Assembly: GCA_021732025.1 (NCBI GenBank)
Contig: JAKFVU010000029.1
Coordinates: 20,251-84,250 of the forward strand
Length of the DNA stretch: 64,000 bases
Source of the DNA: Candidatus Obscuribacterales bacterium
GTDB taxonomy: Bacteria; Cyanobacteriota; Vampirovibrionia; Obscuribacterales; Obscuribacteraceae
Direction of reading: 5' to 3'
A program made the position numbers and the translations under genes. The notes below the pieces were generated by a model. It did not search any database, was not told the DNA's origin, and worked only from the letters and a program-made list of their open reading frames with translations. Positions 1 through 7,697 of the stretch are shown here, in pieces (the stretch's first letter is position 1; the number at the start of each line of letters is the position of its first letter).

Positions 1-101
1 AGGGACAACCAGTGGCTGATGGTGTGACGCCGGTGGAACCGCCTACGCTGACGACTGAACCTGATCGACATGACACTGACCTCCATGGTGGTGAGTCATG
101 A
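1..101 (+). CDS. C-terminal end of an upstream gene (partial, unknown product)
   Basis: Frame 3 is open from the left edge and ends at a TGA at 99-101. It gives a hydrophilic tail of about 32 residues rich in Pro, Thr, Asp and Glu. The stop overlaps the ATG of the relaxase gene in an ATGA arrangement, the usual sign of translational coupling in an operon. The gene lies mostly outside the window, so its function cannot be named; a relaxosome accessory or other transfer protein is possible from position only. Confidence 0.5.
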   Translation, partial: GQPVADGVTPVEPPTLTTEPDRHDTDLHGGES

Positions 102-1552
102 AGAAAAAAACGTCACAGCTACCTAAGCAATTGAAGGCTGAAAAGCTCCGAAAATTTAGGCTACCACGGGCGCCTCGTGTAAAAGAGCCTATATACAAAA
201 AAGGTTTCTCTGTCGGACGCTTTGACCTTTTGAATAGAGAGGATTGGAAGATTCTCGAGCCAAGCACCGGCCCGATAGGCCGACACCCCAATCTCGTTGG
301 AGCATCACCTGCTTCGAAAGGCGGTAACAGCAGAATAAACGTTGTTAATACGAGAAGTACAGTTCGCATTATTGCTCGTTACTACAAAGGTTTTCGCAGA
401 GGGACGTCATGGGGGCAAAGGCCCGGATCGAGAGTTGCTACAGATGGTGCCAGGATTCAGTCGGTAGTTAAGTCGCGCTATCAGACCAATCGATGGAATA
501 TTGCTAAGGATAAGTTGATGAAGCATCTCTCTTATTTGGAGTTTAGGCCTAGAGCTGATTTTGAAAAAGCACGAGATAGACGGTTCTATACACGGGATAG
601 AAGTGACATTAGTGGAGTTCGCGTATTTGAAGAAGCGAAAGACAAGATGGGATATCGAGCGGGCTATCACAAGATAATTCTCTCGCCTGGTGATAACAGT
701 ATTAATTTGACTGACTACACCAGGCAAGTAATGGAGCAATGGCAGAAATCAGTTGGTCGCGAGTTCAGCTGGTGGGCGGTAAATCACTACAACACCGACC
801 ACTATCACTCCCATGTAGTAGTTGCGGGGAAGGATCGAAAAGATCGTGACGTTGAGTTAGATAGGGAGATGCTAGCTGAGTGTCGTGAAATCTCGGACCG
901 ATACCTTTGTCGCGATCGCAACTTTGATAGGGAGCTTGATCGCATTGCTGATATCAAAACAGACCAGATGATGAGGGGTTTTGATATGGTCGACAAATTG
1001 CTTGATTTAGGAATTGGAAGGCCAGAGCAGCTACAACAGATCTTAGACCTTGGGCTGAAAACAGATGGTGATTATCGCAAAGAGTGGGAAGCGCTAGGCC
1101 TTAGAAAAATATACGAACTCGGCAGACCGTTCGAAGGAATTCGACAAGTTTCCAAAGAGCAAGCTGAGTTAGAGAGAGACGAACGGATTAGAGAAGGACT
1201 AGAAGCTCCCACCTTTAACCAAGTGTTCGGGGCAGACTTTGGACCAGGTGAGGCGAAAGATTATCACGACGGCGATCGCGAGGAAGGCGAGGCTGGTGAA
1301 GTTTCACAAGAGTATGAAGGAGACGGAGGTGAACCACAGCAGGACGTATCAGAAGGAATCGGAAACGAGAACTTGAGCGGCAAAACTGAAAGTGACTCAG
1401 GTCAGACTCAGCCCGGTGGATGGTTGCAGCAGCAGAACACCGTGATTGCCGAACCGGCGTCTGTGCCGTTTGGCCATGATGTGAAAGAGCAAGAGAACTC
1501 AAGCCGTGATGACGACGACGGAATGCGCATAACCGCGAAAGGCAGAATCTAA
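98..1552 (+). CDS. Relaxase / mobilisation nuclease
   Basis: Probable DNA relaxase that nicks oriT and pilots the strand in conjugation. The clearest signature is the His-rich metal-binding motif at residues 230-239 (H-Y-N-T-D-H-Y-H-S-H) followed by hydrophobic VVV. Before it, around residues 190-225, lies a segment of the form K-I-I-L-S-P-G...W-A-V-N-H typical of MobA/VirD2-like relaxases. The N-terminal ~100 residues are basic and the C-terminal ~100 are acidic and low in complexity, as in many relaxases. The catalytic Tyr could not be assigned. The ATG at 98 overlaps the upstream stop. A VirD4-type coupling protein lies 0.8 kb downstream on the same strand, which supports the call. No other type IV secretion genes are in the window, so this may be a mobilisable rather than self-transferring element. 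Confidence 0.8.
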   Translation: MKKKTSQLPKQLKAEKLRKFRLPRAPRVKEPIYKKGFSVGRFDLLNREDWKILEPSTGPIGRHPNLVGASPASKGGNSRINVVNTRSTVRIIARYYKGFRRGTSWGQRPGSRVATDGARIQSVVKSRYQTNRWNIAKDKLMKHLSYLEFRPRADFEKARDRRFYTRDRSDISGVRVFEEAKDKMGYRAGYHKIILSPGDNSINLTDYTRQVMEQWQKSVGREFSWWAVNHYNTDHYHSHVVVAGKDRKDRDVELDREMLAECREISDRYLCRDRNFDRELDRIADIKTDQMMRGFDMVDKLLDLGIGRPEQLQQILDLGLKTDGDYRKEWEALGLRKIYELGRPFEGIRQVSKEQAELERDERIREGLEAPTFNQVFGADFGPGEAKDYHDGDREEGEAGEVSQEYEGDGGEPQQDVSEGIGNENLSGKTESDSGQTQPGGWLQQQNTVIAEPASVPFGHDVKEQENSSRDDDDGMRITAKGRI

Positions 1553-1572
1553 GATGGAAAATATCAATATGT

Positions 1573-2058
1573 GTGAGTATCAAGATGAATGAACTAGTAA
1601 CGTTGGGGGCGGTTGCACTAATTTCGGTGCCGGTTTTAGTAGGCATGAGATTAATGCACAGGGTGGAAGACAATCCGCAGCCGGTCTTCTTTAACGAGCC
1701 GCCACCCAAAATCTACGCTGCGATTAAGAAAGCATTGTCAGGTTTTCATATGGGAGAACATCACTACCGAATAGTCAATGCAGATCCAACCAAACTTACA
1801 CTTCGGGCCGTTATGGAATGGAGGGAGCGTGAGAGCAGAGATCTGCTGTTCCTCAATCCTCAGGGCTACAAGTTAAACCAAATCTTACTAGATGTCTTTG
1901 TATCGCTTGATAGAGAGACGAAACAAACAAAAGTCCAGTTCGTCTGGACAATATATGCACTTTTCTTTAGAGGGCGCGTCAGGCTGATCCAGAGAGTGAC
2001 CAATCAGGTACTCCAAAGCGAATTGGCTAGCATGTCGGCTTCAACAGTCACAAAATAA
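1573..2058 (+). CDS. Small membrane-anchored protein of the mobilisation operon
   Basis: Family not recognised. The GTG at 1573 gives 161 residues; an ATG at 1585 would give 157 and begins right before the hydrophobic stretch. Residues ~8-25 form one N-terminal membrane helix, followed by a soluble domain of about 130 residues with mixed strand and helix character. The gene sits 20 bp after the relaxase and before the coupling protein on the same strand. An envelope or transfer-accessory role is inferred from this position alone. Confidence 0.6.
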   Translation: MSIKMNELVTLGAVALISVPVLVGMRLMHRVEDNPQPVFFNEPPPKIYAAIKKALSGFHMGEHHYRIVNADPTKLTLRAVMEWRERESRDLLFLNPQGYKLNQILLDVFVSLDRETKQTKVQFVWTIYALFFRGRVRLIQRVTNQVLQSELASMSASTVTK

Positions 2059-2084
2059 TTCAAACAAAAATAAGTGAGGCTAAT

Positions 2085-2375
2085 ATGACAGAAGTTGTCA
2101 GTGCAATTCTTTTGCCGTTTTTTATGGTGCTGGTTTTCGGCAGCATCCTTGGTGTCAAAGCAGACATCATCGTCAAACTGTTCGCCGATATTCTCGTTGC
2201 GCTAATTCGAGGATTGACAGTTGTGCTAGCGGCAATTTTCAAAGGGATGGTGGAAGCGACTGAACTGCTCATCATGGCGAAGCTAATGAGTCGCCAACAA
2301 CCAGGTAACTTTCAACAGGCACCAAAGCGTTCAAAAGTGAAAGTAACAGTAATGGATGATGGTGACAGCCAATGA
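2085..2375 (+). CDS. Small two-helix membrane protein
   Basis: Product of 96 residues with two hydrophobic segments (about 5-25 and 32-58) and a basic, Gln-rich C-terminal tail. The ATG at 2085 is preceded by AAAATAAGTGAGG, an acceptable ribosome-binding site. Its stop overlaps the start of the coupling protein by 4 bp (ATGA), so the two are likely co-translated. Small membrane proteins beside VirD4-like ATPases often help anchor or regulate them. That role is inferred; no family was recognised. Confidence 0.6.
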   Translation: MTEVVSAILLPFFMVLVFGSILGVKADIIVKLFADILVALIRGLTVVLAAIFKGMVEATELLIMAKLMSRQQPGNFQQAPKRSKVKVTVMDDGDSQ

Positions 2376-4441
2376 GCCTGTCGGCCAGGGCCAGTGAAGT
2401 GATTGACCTGCCACCTGAGGAATTTCCTCAGGTGGCAGTCAATGCCATGGTTTCACTTCAGTACCGAAGCGAGCTGTTCGATGAGGCTTTCGGCAGACTA
2501 GTTTTTGGAGATGACACAGTCGAGTCATATGGTTCTGAGAGTTGGCGGTGCAAGTATCAGGCTACTTTGAGTTGGAAAGAGCTAGATGGTCGAGTAGAGC
2601 TTGAAGTGAAGGTCAAGGAGAAAAACTATGGAGACACTCATATTGATAGCTGTGTGGAAAGGGCGCAGCGAATAGTCGAAGAAATAGTGCGAACAGCAGA
2701 GAGTGCGATAGACAAGAAAGAGCTTGATTTGCCATGGAGGGCAAAGTTTGCAAGTGAAGCTGATTTACTAGATAGCGGGTTTGTTGTGGAGCCAGGGGCC
2801 TCAGCAAAGGAGTTATCGCAGAGTTTGCTATTGGGGAAGTTTGAAGAGAAGAAGCTGTGGTTGACGAAAAGTATGAAGGATAGGCACGTTCTTGTCTGCG
2901 GTCCGACTGGGTGCGGCAAGTCAACGTCGATATTTATTCCGAATTTGATTGAGCGTGTTGAGTCTTCTGCGATTGTCACCGAGGCCTCGCCTGGAAGCAA
3001 ATTGCCGGTCTTGTATGGAGCTACCGCTGGTTGGAGAGAGAAGTGCGGACAGAAGATTCTGTATTTCAATCCAGACGATCCGCGCACAATGAGAATCAAT
3101 CCGGTCGACCTAGTCAAAACATTTGATGACGCTCAAATGATTGCTGGTTTGATCGTCACTAACACAACAGCTGACAGCCACATGGGGGACCAAGTGTGGG
3201 GGCAGGCGGAAACTCATTTACTGCAAGCGCTGTTGATGCATGCAGCTGGTAGACGAGCTGATTTGAACAAGCCATCAGTAAAAGGCGATGGAGCGAATTT
3301 AGGTGCTATTCGCCGACTGCTTCGTAAGGGGCCAAAAGGGATGGAGCCAGAGTTTGCCAATACCAAAATGGCCATTGCTAAAACTGAATATGAGGCATTT
3401 CTGAATAACAGCTCACCTAATTTCAGGTTTGGGGTTGTCTCTGGCCTGCTAGCTAGGCTGGCTCTCTTTGCTAATCCAAAGATTGCAGCAGCAACAGAGG
3501 TGACTGATTTTTCCGTTGATGACCTGGTGCAGCAGAGGTTCACTATGTATTTAGCGGTGCCGGTTCACCGCTCAGATTACCTGCCGCTGTCGGCTCTTGC
3601 TTTCAATTTCATCTTTACCTTTGCCATGAATAATCTTGAAAAGTTGAAGTACCCGTTGAATTTGTATCTAGACGAATTCACTAACTATGGGGCAATTCCG
3701 GGGATAGCTAGATATTTAACGGTAATTCGAAACGCTGGTGTGGGAGCTGTCTTGGGGGTCCAGGACCTGGCCCAGCTTGAGTATGTCTACAAGGACAAGC
3801 TGGCACAAATAATCTGGAGTCAGCCGCGCACAAAGGTGCTATTTCCTCCGGCAGATGATCGTATGGCAGAGAGAATTTCTAAGATGCTTGGTACTGAGAC
3901 TCAGCAAGAAATTGTTTCCGCCAGTGGTCACTTGTCGAACAGACAGTTTCCTCGTCCGTTAATTGATGCGGCAGAGCTATTGAAGTTGGAGAAGGAAGGG
4001 AAGTATTTGATTGTCTCAAATACAAATCCAGTCAAAGTCTCAAGGATGAAGAGTTGGGAGGATTATCCGAGTACAACGAGATTGCCGGTGCCACCTATCG
4101 AGATTCTGAAAGTAGATGAGGATGGCTACGAGGCAAACAAGTGGTTTAAAACTGTCGGGAATCAAGCTTCTAAAGACAACGAAGCTGGCCGTGAGGAACC
4201 TGATCGCGCTGCTTCTGAGACTAAGCCGAATGATAGCCAACCCTTTGTCTGCGAGAGTGGCGAGGGGAAGGCGAGCCAGTCAGGGGGGGCAGGAGACACC
4301 TCCAGCTGCTCATCAGTGGACACAGAATTCGACTCACCGACTGATGCGAATGGCAGGGTAAGCAGTGACGTAAACGGTCAAGAGAGAGAGGAAGGTGATG
4401 AAGGTGACTTCTGGTCTAACTTGCGAGGAAAGTACAAATAA
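2372..4441 (+). CDS. Type IV coupling protein (VirD4/TraG-like ATPase)
   Basis: P-loop ATPase that links the relaxosome to a type IV secretion channel. Walker A is clear at about residues 173-182 (C-G-P-T-G-C-G-K-S-T). A Walker B-like L-Y-L-D-E-F-T-N-Y-G lies near residue 431, followed by the family pattern of a Gln-rich sensor segment (VQDLAQLE). At 689 residues the length is normal. Unlike many VirD4 proteins it has no obvious N-terminal transmembrane pair; the preceding 96-residue membrane protein, which overlaps it, might supply the anchor. The C-terminal ~100 residues are acidic, Ser/Glu-rich and probably disordered. It closes the left-hand mobilisation block. Confidence 0.88.
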   Translation: MSLSARASEVIDLPPEEFPQVAVNAMVSLQYRSELFDEAFGRLVFGDDTVESYGSESWRCKYQATLSWKELDGRVELEVKVKEKNYGDTHIDSCVERAQRIVEEIVRTAESAIDKKELDLPWRAKFASEADLLDSGFVVEPGASAKELSQSLLLGKFEEKKLWLTKSMKDRHVLVCGPTGCGKSTSIFIPNLIERVESSAIVTEASPGSKLPVLYGATAGWREKCGQKILYFNPDDPRTMRINPVDLVKTFDDAQMIAGLIVTNTTADSHMGDQVWGQAETHLLQALLMHAAGRRADLNKPSVKGDGANLGAIRRLLRKGPKGMEPEFANTKMAIAKTEYEAFLNNSSPNFRFGVVSGLLARLALFANPKIAAATEVTDFSVDDLVQQRFTMYLAVPVHRSDYLPLSALAFNFIFTFAMNNLEKLKYPLNLYLDEFTNYGAIPGIARYLTVIRNAGVGAVLGVQDLAQLEYVYKDKLAQIIWSQPRTKVLFPPADDRMAERISKMLGTETQQEIVSASGHLSNRQFPRPLIDAAELLKLEKEGKYLIVSNTNPVKVSRMKSWEDYPSTTRLPVPPIEILKVDEDGYEANKWFKTVGNQASKDNEAGREEPDRAASETKPNDSQPFVCESGEGKASQSGGAGDTSSCSSVDTEFDSPTDANGRVSSDVNGQEREEGDEGDFWSNLRGKYK

Positions 4442-4944
4442 GCAAGGTCAAATGCGTAATCTAAATAGTCCTAAGTAGGGCTAATTGCTGCTTCTTGGCG
4501 AGAATTCTTGGCCGTAGAGCAGTGTTTATATTTAGGGTGGAACTTGTGCGATCCTGAATTTTTGTATCTGTCCTGCGAACGGCATCTGTTCATGGTGGCG
4601 GACTCATGGCACCATCGGAGGATGAGACAAAAAAACAGGAATTCTATAAACGACCCAATTGATAGAACCGCCTTCTGGATTGGAAAAAAACTCTATAGTA
4701 GTCTACTACTTTAAAGTTTCTCTAAATCTTCGGTTGGTTTGACTCCTTGCGAGGCCAAACGCATCAAGGAGGCCACAGCAAAGGGAATTCGTCTTAATTT
4801 ATCAACGCCAAAGGCCATTGATTGCTAAGTCCGGCCGCAACATCGTCCGTCTTCTACACCCAGCTTGACCAAAAGTGATGGAAGGGTTTGTGAAAGGACT
4901 AAATTTAGGTCGTAACTGAATTTTATAAAAGGCTCGTAAATAAT
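4442..4944. other. Intergenic stretch, no supported gene
   Basis: About 500 bases between the coupling protein and the HNH gene. Short open frames exist, but none has a ribosome-binding site or a recognisable motif. A segment near 4740-4830 is open for ~30 codons and could be gene debris, but nothing identifiable remains. An origin of transfer could lie in such a spacer; no convincing inverted repeat was seen. Confidence 0.4.
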
Positions 4945-5889
4945 TTGAACCTCCAGTGCATCTATTGTCTAAACGTTAAGGAGGGCACGGAGTTTAACCA
5001 TGAGCATGTAATTCATAAAAGCATGACCAAAGCAATCGAACCCCACAATCTGACTCTCACAAATAGAGTCTGTCAAAAATGCAATCAGGACTTTGGTGAT
5101 TCAATTGACCTCAAGCTCTCTCGTGGCTACTGGGAAGGGATGGACCGATTTCGGTATGACCAGAAGCGCATGGATAAGATTGGGCAATTAAGTCATAAAC
5201 AGATTCAGTTTTCCGTTGAAGATTCAGAATCGTTTAAGTCGGAGATTGGCAAACCTCAGGAGTTTGTAAGAGATCATTTGCAACTTGACCTCTTCGATGG
5301 AAGTGTGCGACGGCTTTCACTCTCAGAGCTAAAACGAACACCGCTCAATATGCTCGTCGATATTGAGCAAATAACGTTTTTTCGTGTGGTTACCGAGATA
5401 GTCGAAACGGCGGAAGTCATAAACGAACTTATTGAGCCATATTTGGGGACAACCTTCGAGTTTCGGAAAGGCATTTTAAAACATGAGGTAACTGCCACTG
5501 TCATTTATGACGACCCCCCGCTCCGTTCTATTGCGAAGATTGGATTGAACTATTTAGCTAGAATTTCAGAAAATTTACCCGAACTCGTCCTGGATAGCTC
5601 ATTTGACCAAATTCGCAAATTTGTGAAAGATGGTCGTAAGCCTTATATACAACCCGTTCAACTAGAAGAAATGAAAGGAGACTTTGTATTCAATGGCCGC
5701 ATACTACAAGGGCACAAAGTTAGTGTTGCTGCTGATGAAGAATTGTCGACTGTAGTTGCCAGAGTTTCGCTGTTCAATCGTATTGTGTGGAAAGTAATTC
5801 TTAGTTCGAACTATATTGGCGTCACTGCGATACCTTCTGCGTCTCACATATGGGATCTCGACACGAAGGTGTGCCAAAAGTTAGAGTAA
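4945..5889 (+). CDS. HNH endonuclease family protein
   Basis: The N-terminal ~60 residues carry a compact HNH nuclease module: C-x2-C at residues 5-8, H-E-H-V-I-x-K-S at about 19-26, and N-R-V-C-x2-C-N near 41-47. This is the pattern of the HNH_5 group, with two zinc-binding CxxC pairs. The remaining ~250 residues are not recognised and may bind DNA or a partner. The only start that keeps the first CxxC pair is TTG at 4945, with no strong Shine-Dalgarno, so the true start could be a little upstream in the open frame. A lone HNH protein among mobile genes could be a restriction or defence nuclease, or a selfish nuclease. Confidence 0.7.
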   Translation: MNLQCIYCLNVKEGTEFNHEHVIHKSMTKAIEPHNLTLTNRVCQKCNQDFGDSIDLKLSRGYWEGMDRFRYDQKRMDKIGQLSHKQIQFSVEDSESFKSEIGKPQEFVRDHLQLDLFDGSVRRLSLSELKRTPLNMLVDIEQITFFRVVTEIVETAEVINELIEPYLGTTFEFRKGILKHEVTATVIYDDPPLRSIAKIGLNYLARISENLPELVLDSSFDQIRKFVKDGRKPYIQPVQLEEMKGDFVFNGRILQGHKVSVAADEELSTVVARVSLFNRIVWKVILSSNYIGVTAIPSASHIWDLDTKVCQKLE

Positions 5890-5950
5890 GATGAACACTA
5901 AATTTGTTAATCAAAAAACAAAAAGGAGGTTGTCTGACGTTCACTCTATG

Positions 5951-7168
5951 TCACTGCTTGGCCTTTAGTTTGCTTCTTCGCATCCGCTTAGAGCACGCTT
6001 CCGAACAGGCTTGTGCAGATGACCTCTTATACGACATGTCCTGTCCGCACGCCCTGCAAATTCGCCATGTTGGTTTTTGAGTTGATATTTTTCTTACAAG
6101 CGAGACAACCATTGCTTGCCACGGATAGTTAAGTTCATACCGCTGTGTATATCCTTGTTCGCTTTTGAATAATTTTGGATTGATTGACCTAAGTAGTCCA
6201 TTGATGCATTCCTGAAACCAATTTTCACCAGCCTTCAATAGAGCTTCTTCATGTTCTGTCTCCCAATCAGTCAGACTAACTCTCATAGCAGCGATTGTAT
6301 AGTTTTGGGCGTACCCTTTCATCGGAGCAGGGACATTGCCCAACATTGGAAAACTAACTGCTGCGCGAGGATAATAATCAGCTTTTCGCTCAGACATTTT
6401 TTTTAAAAATTTCTCCTGCTGTAGAGGAATCCGATAGTTGTTTTTTTGCTTAAGTCGTGGTGCTTTTTTCTTCTGTTCAGCAACGAATTGTTGTGATTTC
6501 AAGCTTTCTTTTGCGAATTCTTTCAGTGTGTATCTTTGAACCATTCCATCGCCCGTAGTGGCGATGGAACGATTTATTTGTTGTCTACCTTTTCGTAGTG
6601 GTTCTTCCTTTCCATCCTGATCGATATTCTTTCGAGGTTCTCTGAAATCCTCATAACACAACCATGCAGTGGACAAGTTGGCGTCCGTATTTTTATGCTG
6701 AAATAATTTGTATTGGCGAACTTCCTCACAGAATTGGTCGAGTAGATCTTCATCCTCAGCGATATTTTCTAATTGAGAATATTTGCTCAGAAGGCGATAG
6801 TTTCTTCTTGCTATCAATCTATGAAACTGAAGGAGTTTCGCTAACCATCCACTTATAGATATTAGCGCCGAAAGATCACATGCTTCTGCAGCAACCGGGT
6901 AACGAACGATTCTCGTCTCCAGGGGGAAAGGCGAGCCGAATCTATTGATCCATCTTAAGGCTCTGTCCATTTCATCAATCAGTGGTCTCTTTGCGGGCTT
7001 CGACAATTCGAGAAAACTGGCCAGCAGCATGTCCTGTATCTGTGGATCATCCAGGCAAATTGCCTTTCGATCGTCCCATTGAGGCATGCTTGAATAAAAA
7101 TCGCCTAACGGCATGAACTTTTCTGGAACGAAATAAAATTGACAACCAGGTAAATGTATGTGACTCAC
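5951..7168 (-). CDS. Unknown protein with C-terminal zinc finger
   Basis: Predicted protein of 405 residues from a GTG start, with a weak AGGT ribosome site upstream. The first ~350 residues are not recognised. The C-terminus has a C-x2-C-x13-C-x3-C cluster (C-R-A-C-G ... C-S-E-A-C) followed by a very basic tail, a layout suited to nucleic acid binding. The central part is Lys/Gln-rich. It faces the HNH gene convergently with ~60 bp between them. A regulatory or DNA-binding role is plausible; no function is assigned. Confidence 0.6.
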   Translation of the reverse strand: MSHIHLPGCQFYFVPEKFMPLGDFYSSMPQWDDRKAICLDDPQIQDMLLASFLELSKPAKRPLIDEMDRALRWINRFGSPFPLETRIVRYPVAAEACDLSALISISGWLAKLLQFHRLIARRNYRLLSKYSQLENIAEDEDLLDQFCEEVRQYKLFQHKNTDANLSTAWLCYEDFREPRKNIDQDGKEEPLRKGRQQINRSIATTGDGMVQRYTLKEFAKESLKSQQFVAEQKKKAPRLKQKNNYRIPLQQEKFLKKMSERKADYYPRAAVSFPMLGNVPAPMKGYAQNYTIAAMRVSLTDWETEHEEALLKAGENWFQECINGLLRSINPKLFKSEQGYTQRYELNYPWQAMVVSLVRKISTQKPTWRICRACGQDMSYKRSSAQACSEACSKRMRRSKLKAKQ

Positions 7169-7283
7169 AAATTTACCTATTTAGGCATTATTTTGGATTT
7201 TATGGCCGGGCTAATGTCCGGCTTCTGGATGTTTATCTTATCAGGTAAGTTCTATAAATTGAATACACAAGGAGGTAAGTAAA

Positions 7284-7361
7284 ATGAATGAAATCACCCA
7301 TCTAATGACTGTTATGGCTTTCGGAATGTTTGTAGTATGGTCCGCTTTAGTCCTAAAGTAG
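7284..7361 (+). CDS. 25-residue hydrophobic membrane peptide
   Basis: Small open frame of 25 codons starting at ATG 7284. The start is preceded by a near-perfect Shine-Dalgarno (AAGGAGGTAAGTAAAATG, GGAGG at 7271-7275), the best ribosome site in this part of the window. The peptide runs from a short polar N-terminus into a single hydrophobic helix (residues ~7-24) and ends in a Lys. A hairpin follows at 7404-7441. Single-helix peptides of this size include regulators of membrane complexes and type I toxins; which applies here cannot be told. An open frame on the opposite strand (7241-7465) has no comparable support. Confidence 0.5.
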   Translation: MNEITHLMTVMAFGMFVVWSALVLK

Positions 7362-7403
7362 GATCCTTCAAAACCTCCTTCCGAATTGCCTATTACTCCT
7401 TCA

Positions 7404-7441
7404 CGAAAGCGGTTATCGTCGATAGCGATTACCGCTTTTCG
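7404..7441. terminator. Hairpin, possible terminator after the 25-residue gene
   Basis: Near-perfect inverted repeat: CGAAAGCGGTTATCG at 7404-7418 pairs with CGATTACCGCTTTTCG at 7426-7441, loop of 7. There is no clean T run after it, so it may stop transcription poorly or act as an RNA structure. Confidence 0.4.
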
Positions 7442-7544
7442 ATTGTATGCACTCACTTGTACCATTGTAACTATTGTTCAAGTGGTACGTTTTGATTGCA
7501 TTTAGCAGACTGCCTTTCCTGCACGTAAATTCTGGAGGGTTCAA

Positions 7545-7697
7545 TTGGCACAAACAGTCGCGATCTATTGTCTAGTTTCTACCAGTGATCAATCTTGCGA
7601 GTGCCAAGAACGTGAACTTCGTCGAATCGCTCCTTTCAATAAAAGCGGATCAATCTTGAAGGGGTGGAATAATTTTGTCTTGAGTGATGCCCTTTAA
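7545..7697 (+). pseudogene. Serine recombinase (resolvase/invertase) N-terminal remnant
   Basis: A TTG at 7545 with a strong GGAGG ribosome site (7534-7538) opens a frame whose first ~30 codons read V-A-I-Y-C-L-V-S-T-S-D-Q-S-C-E-C-Q-E-R-E-L. This is the resolvase N-terminal signature (Y-x-R-V-S-T-x-D-Q), including the nucleophilic Ser. Homology stops near 7637, just before the kinase gene's 3' end on the other strand, and the frame ends at 7697. The catalytic Arg before V-S-T is Leu, which also suggests decay. The catalytic domain remainder and DNA-binding part are absent. The good start signals show this was once a real gene, truncated where the minus-strand operon joins. Confidence 0.72.

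Noticed and set aside
7241..7465. Minus-strand open frame of 74 codons
   Set aside because: No ribosome site and no motif; the plus-strand 25-codon gene in the same place has much better start signals.
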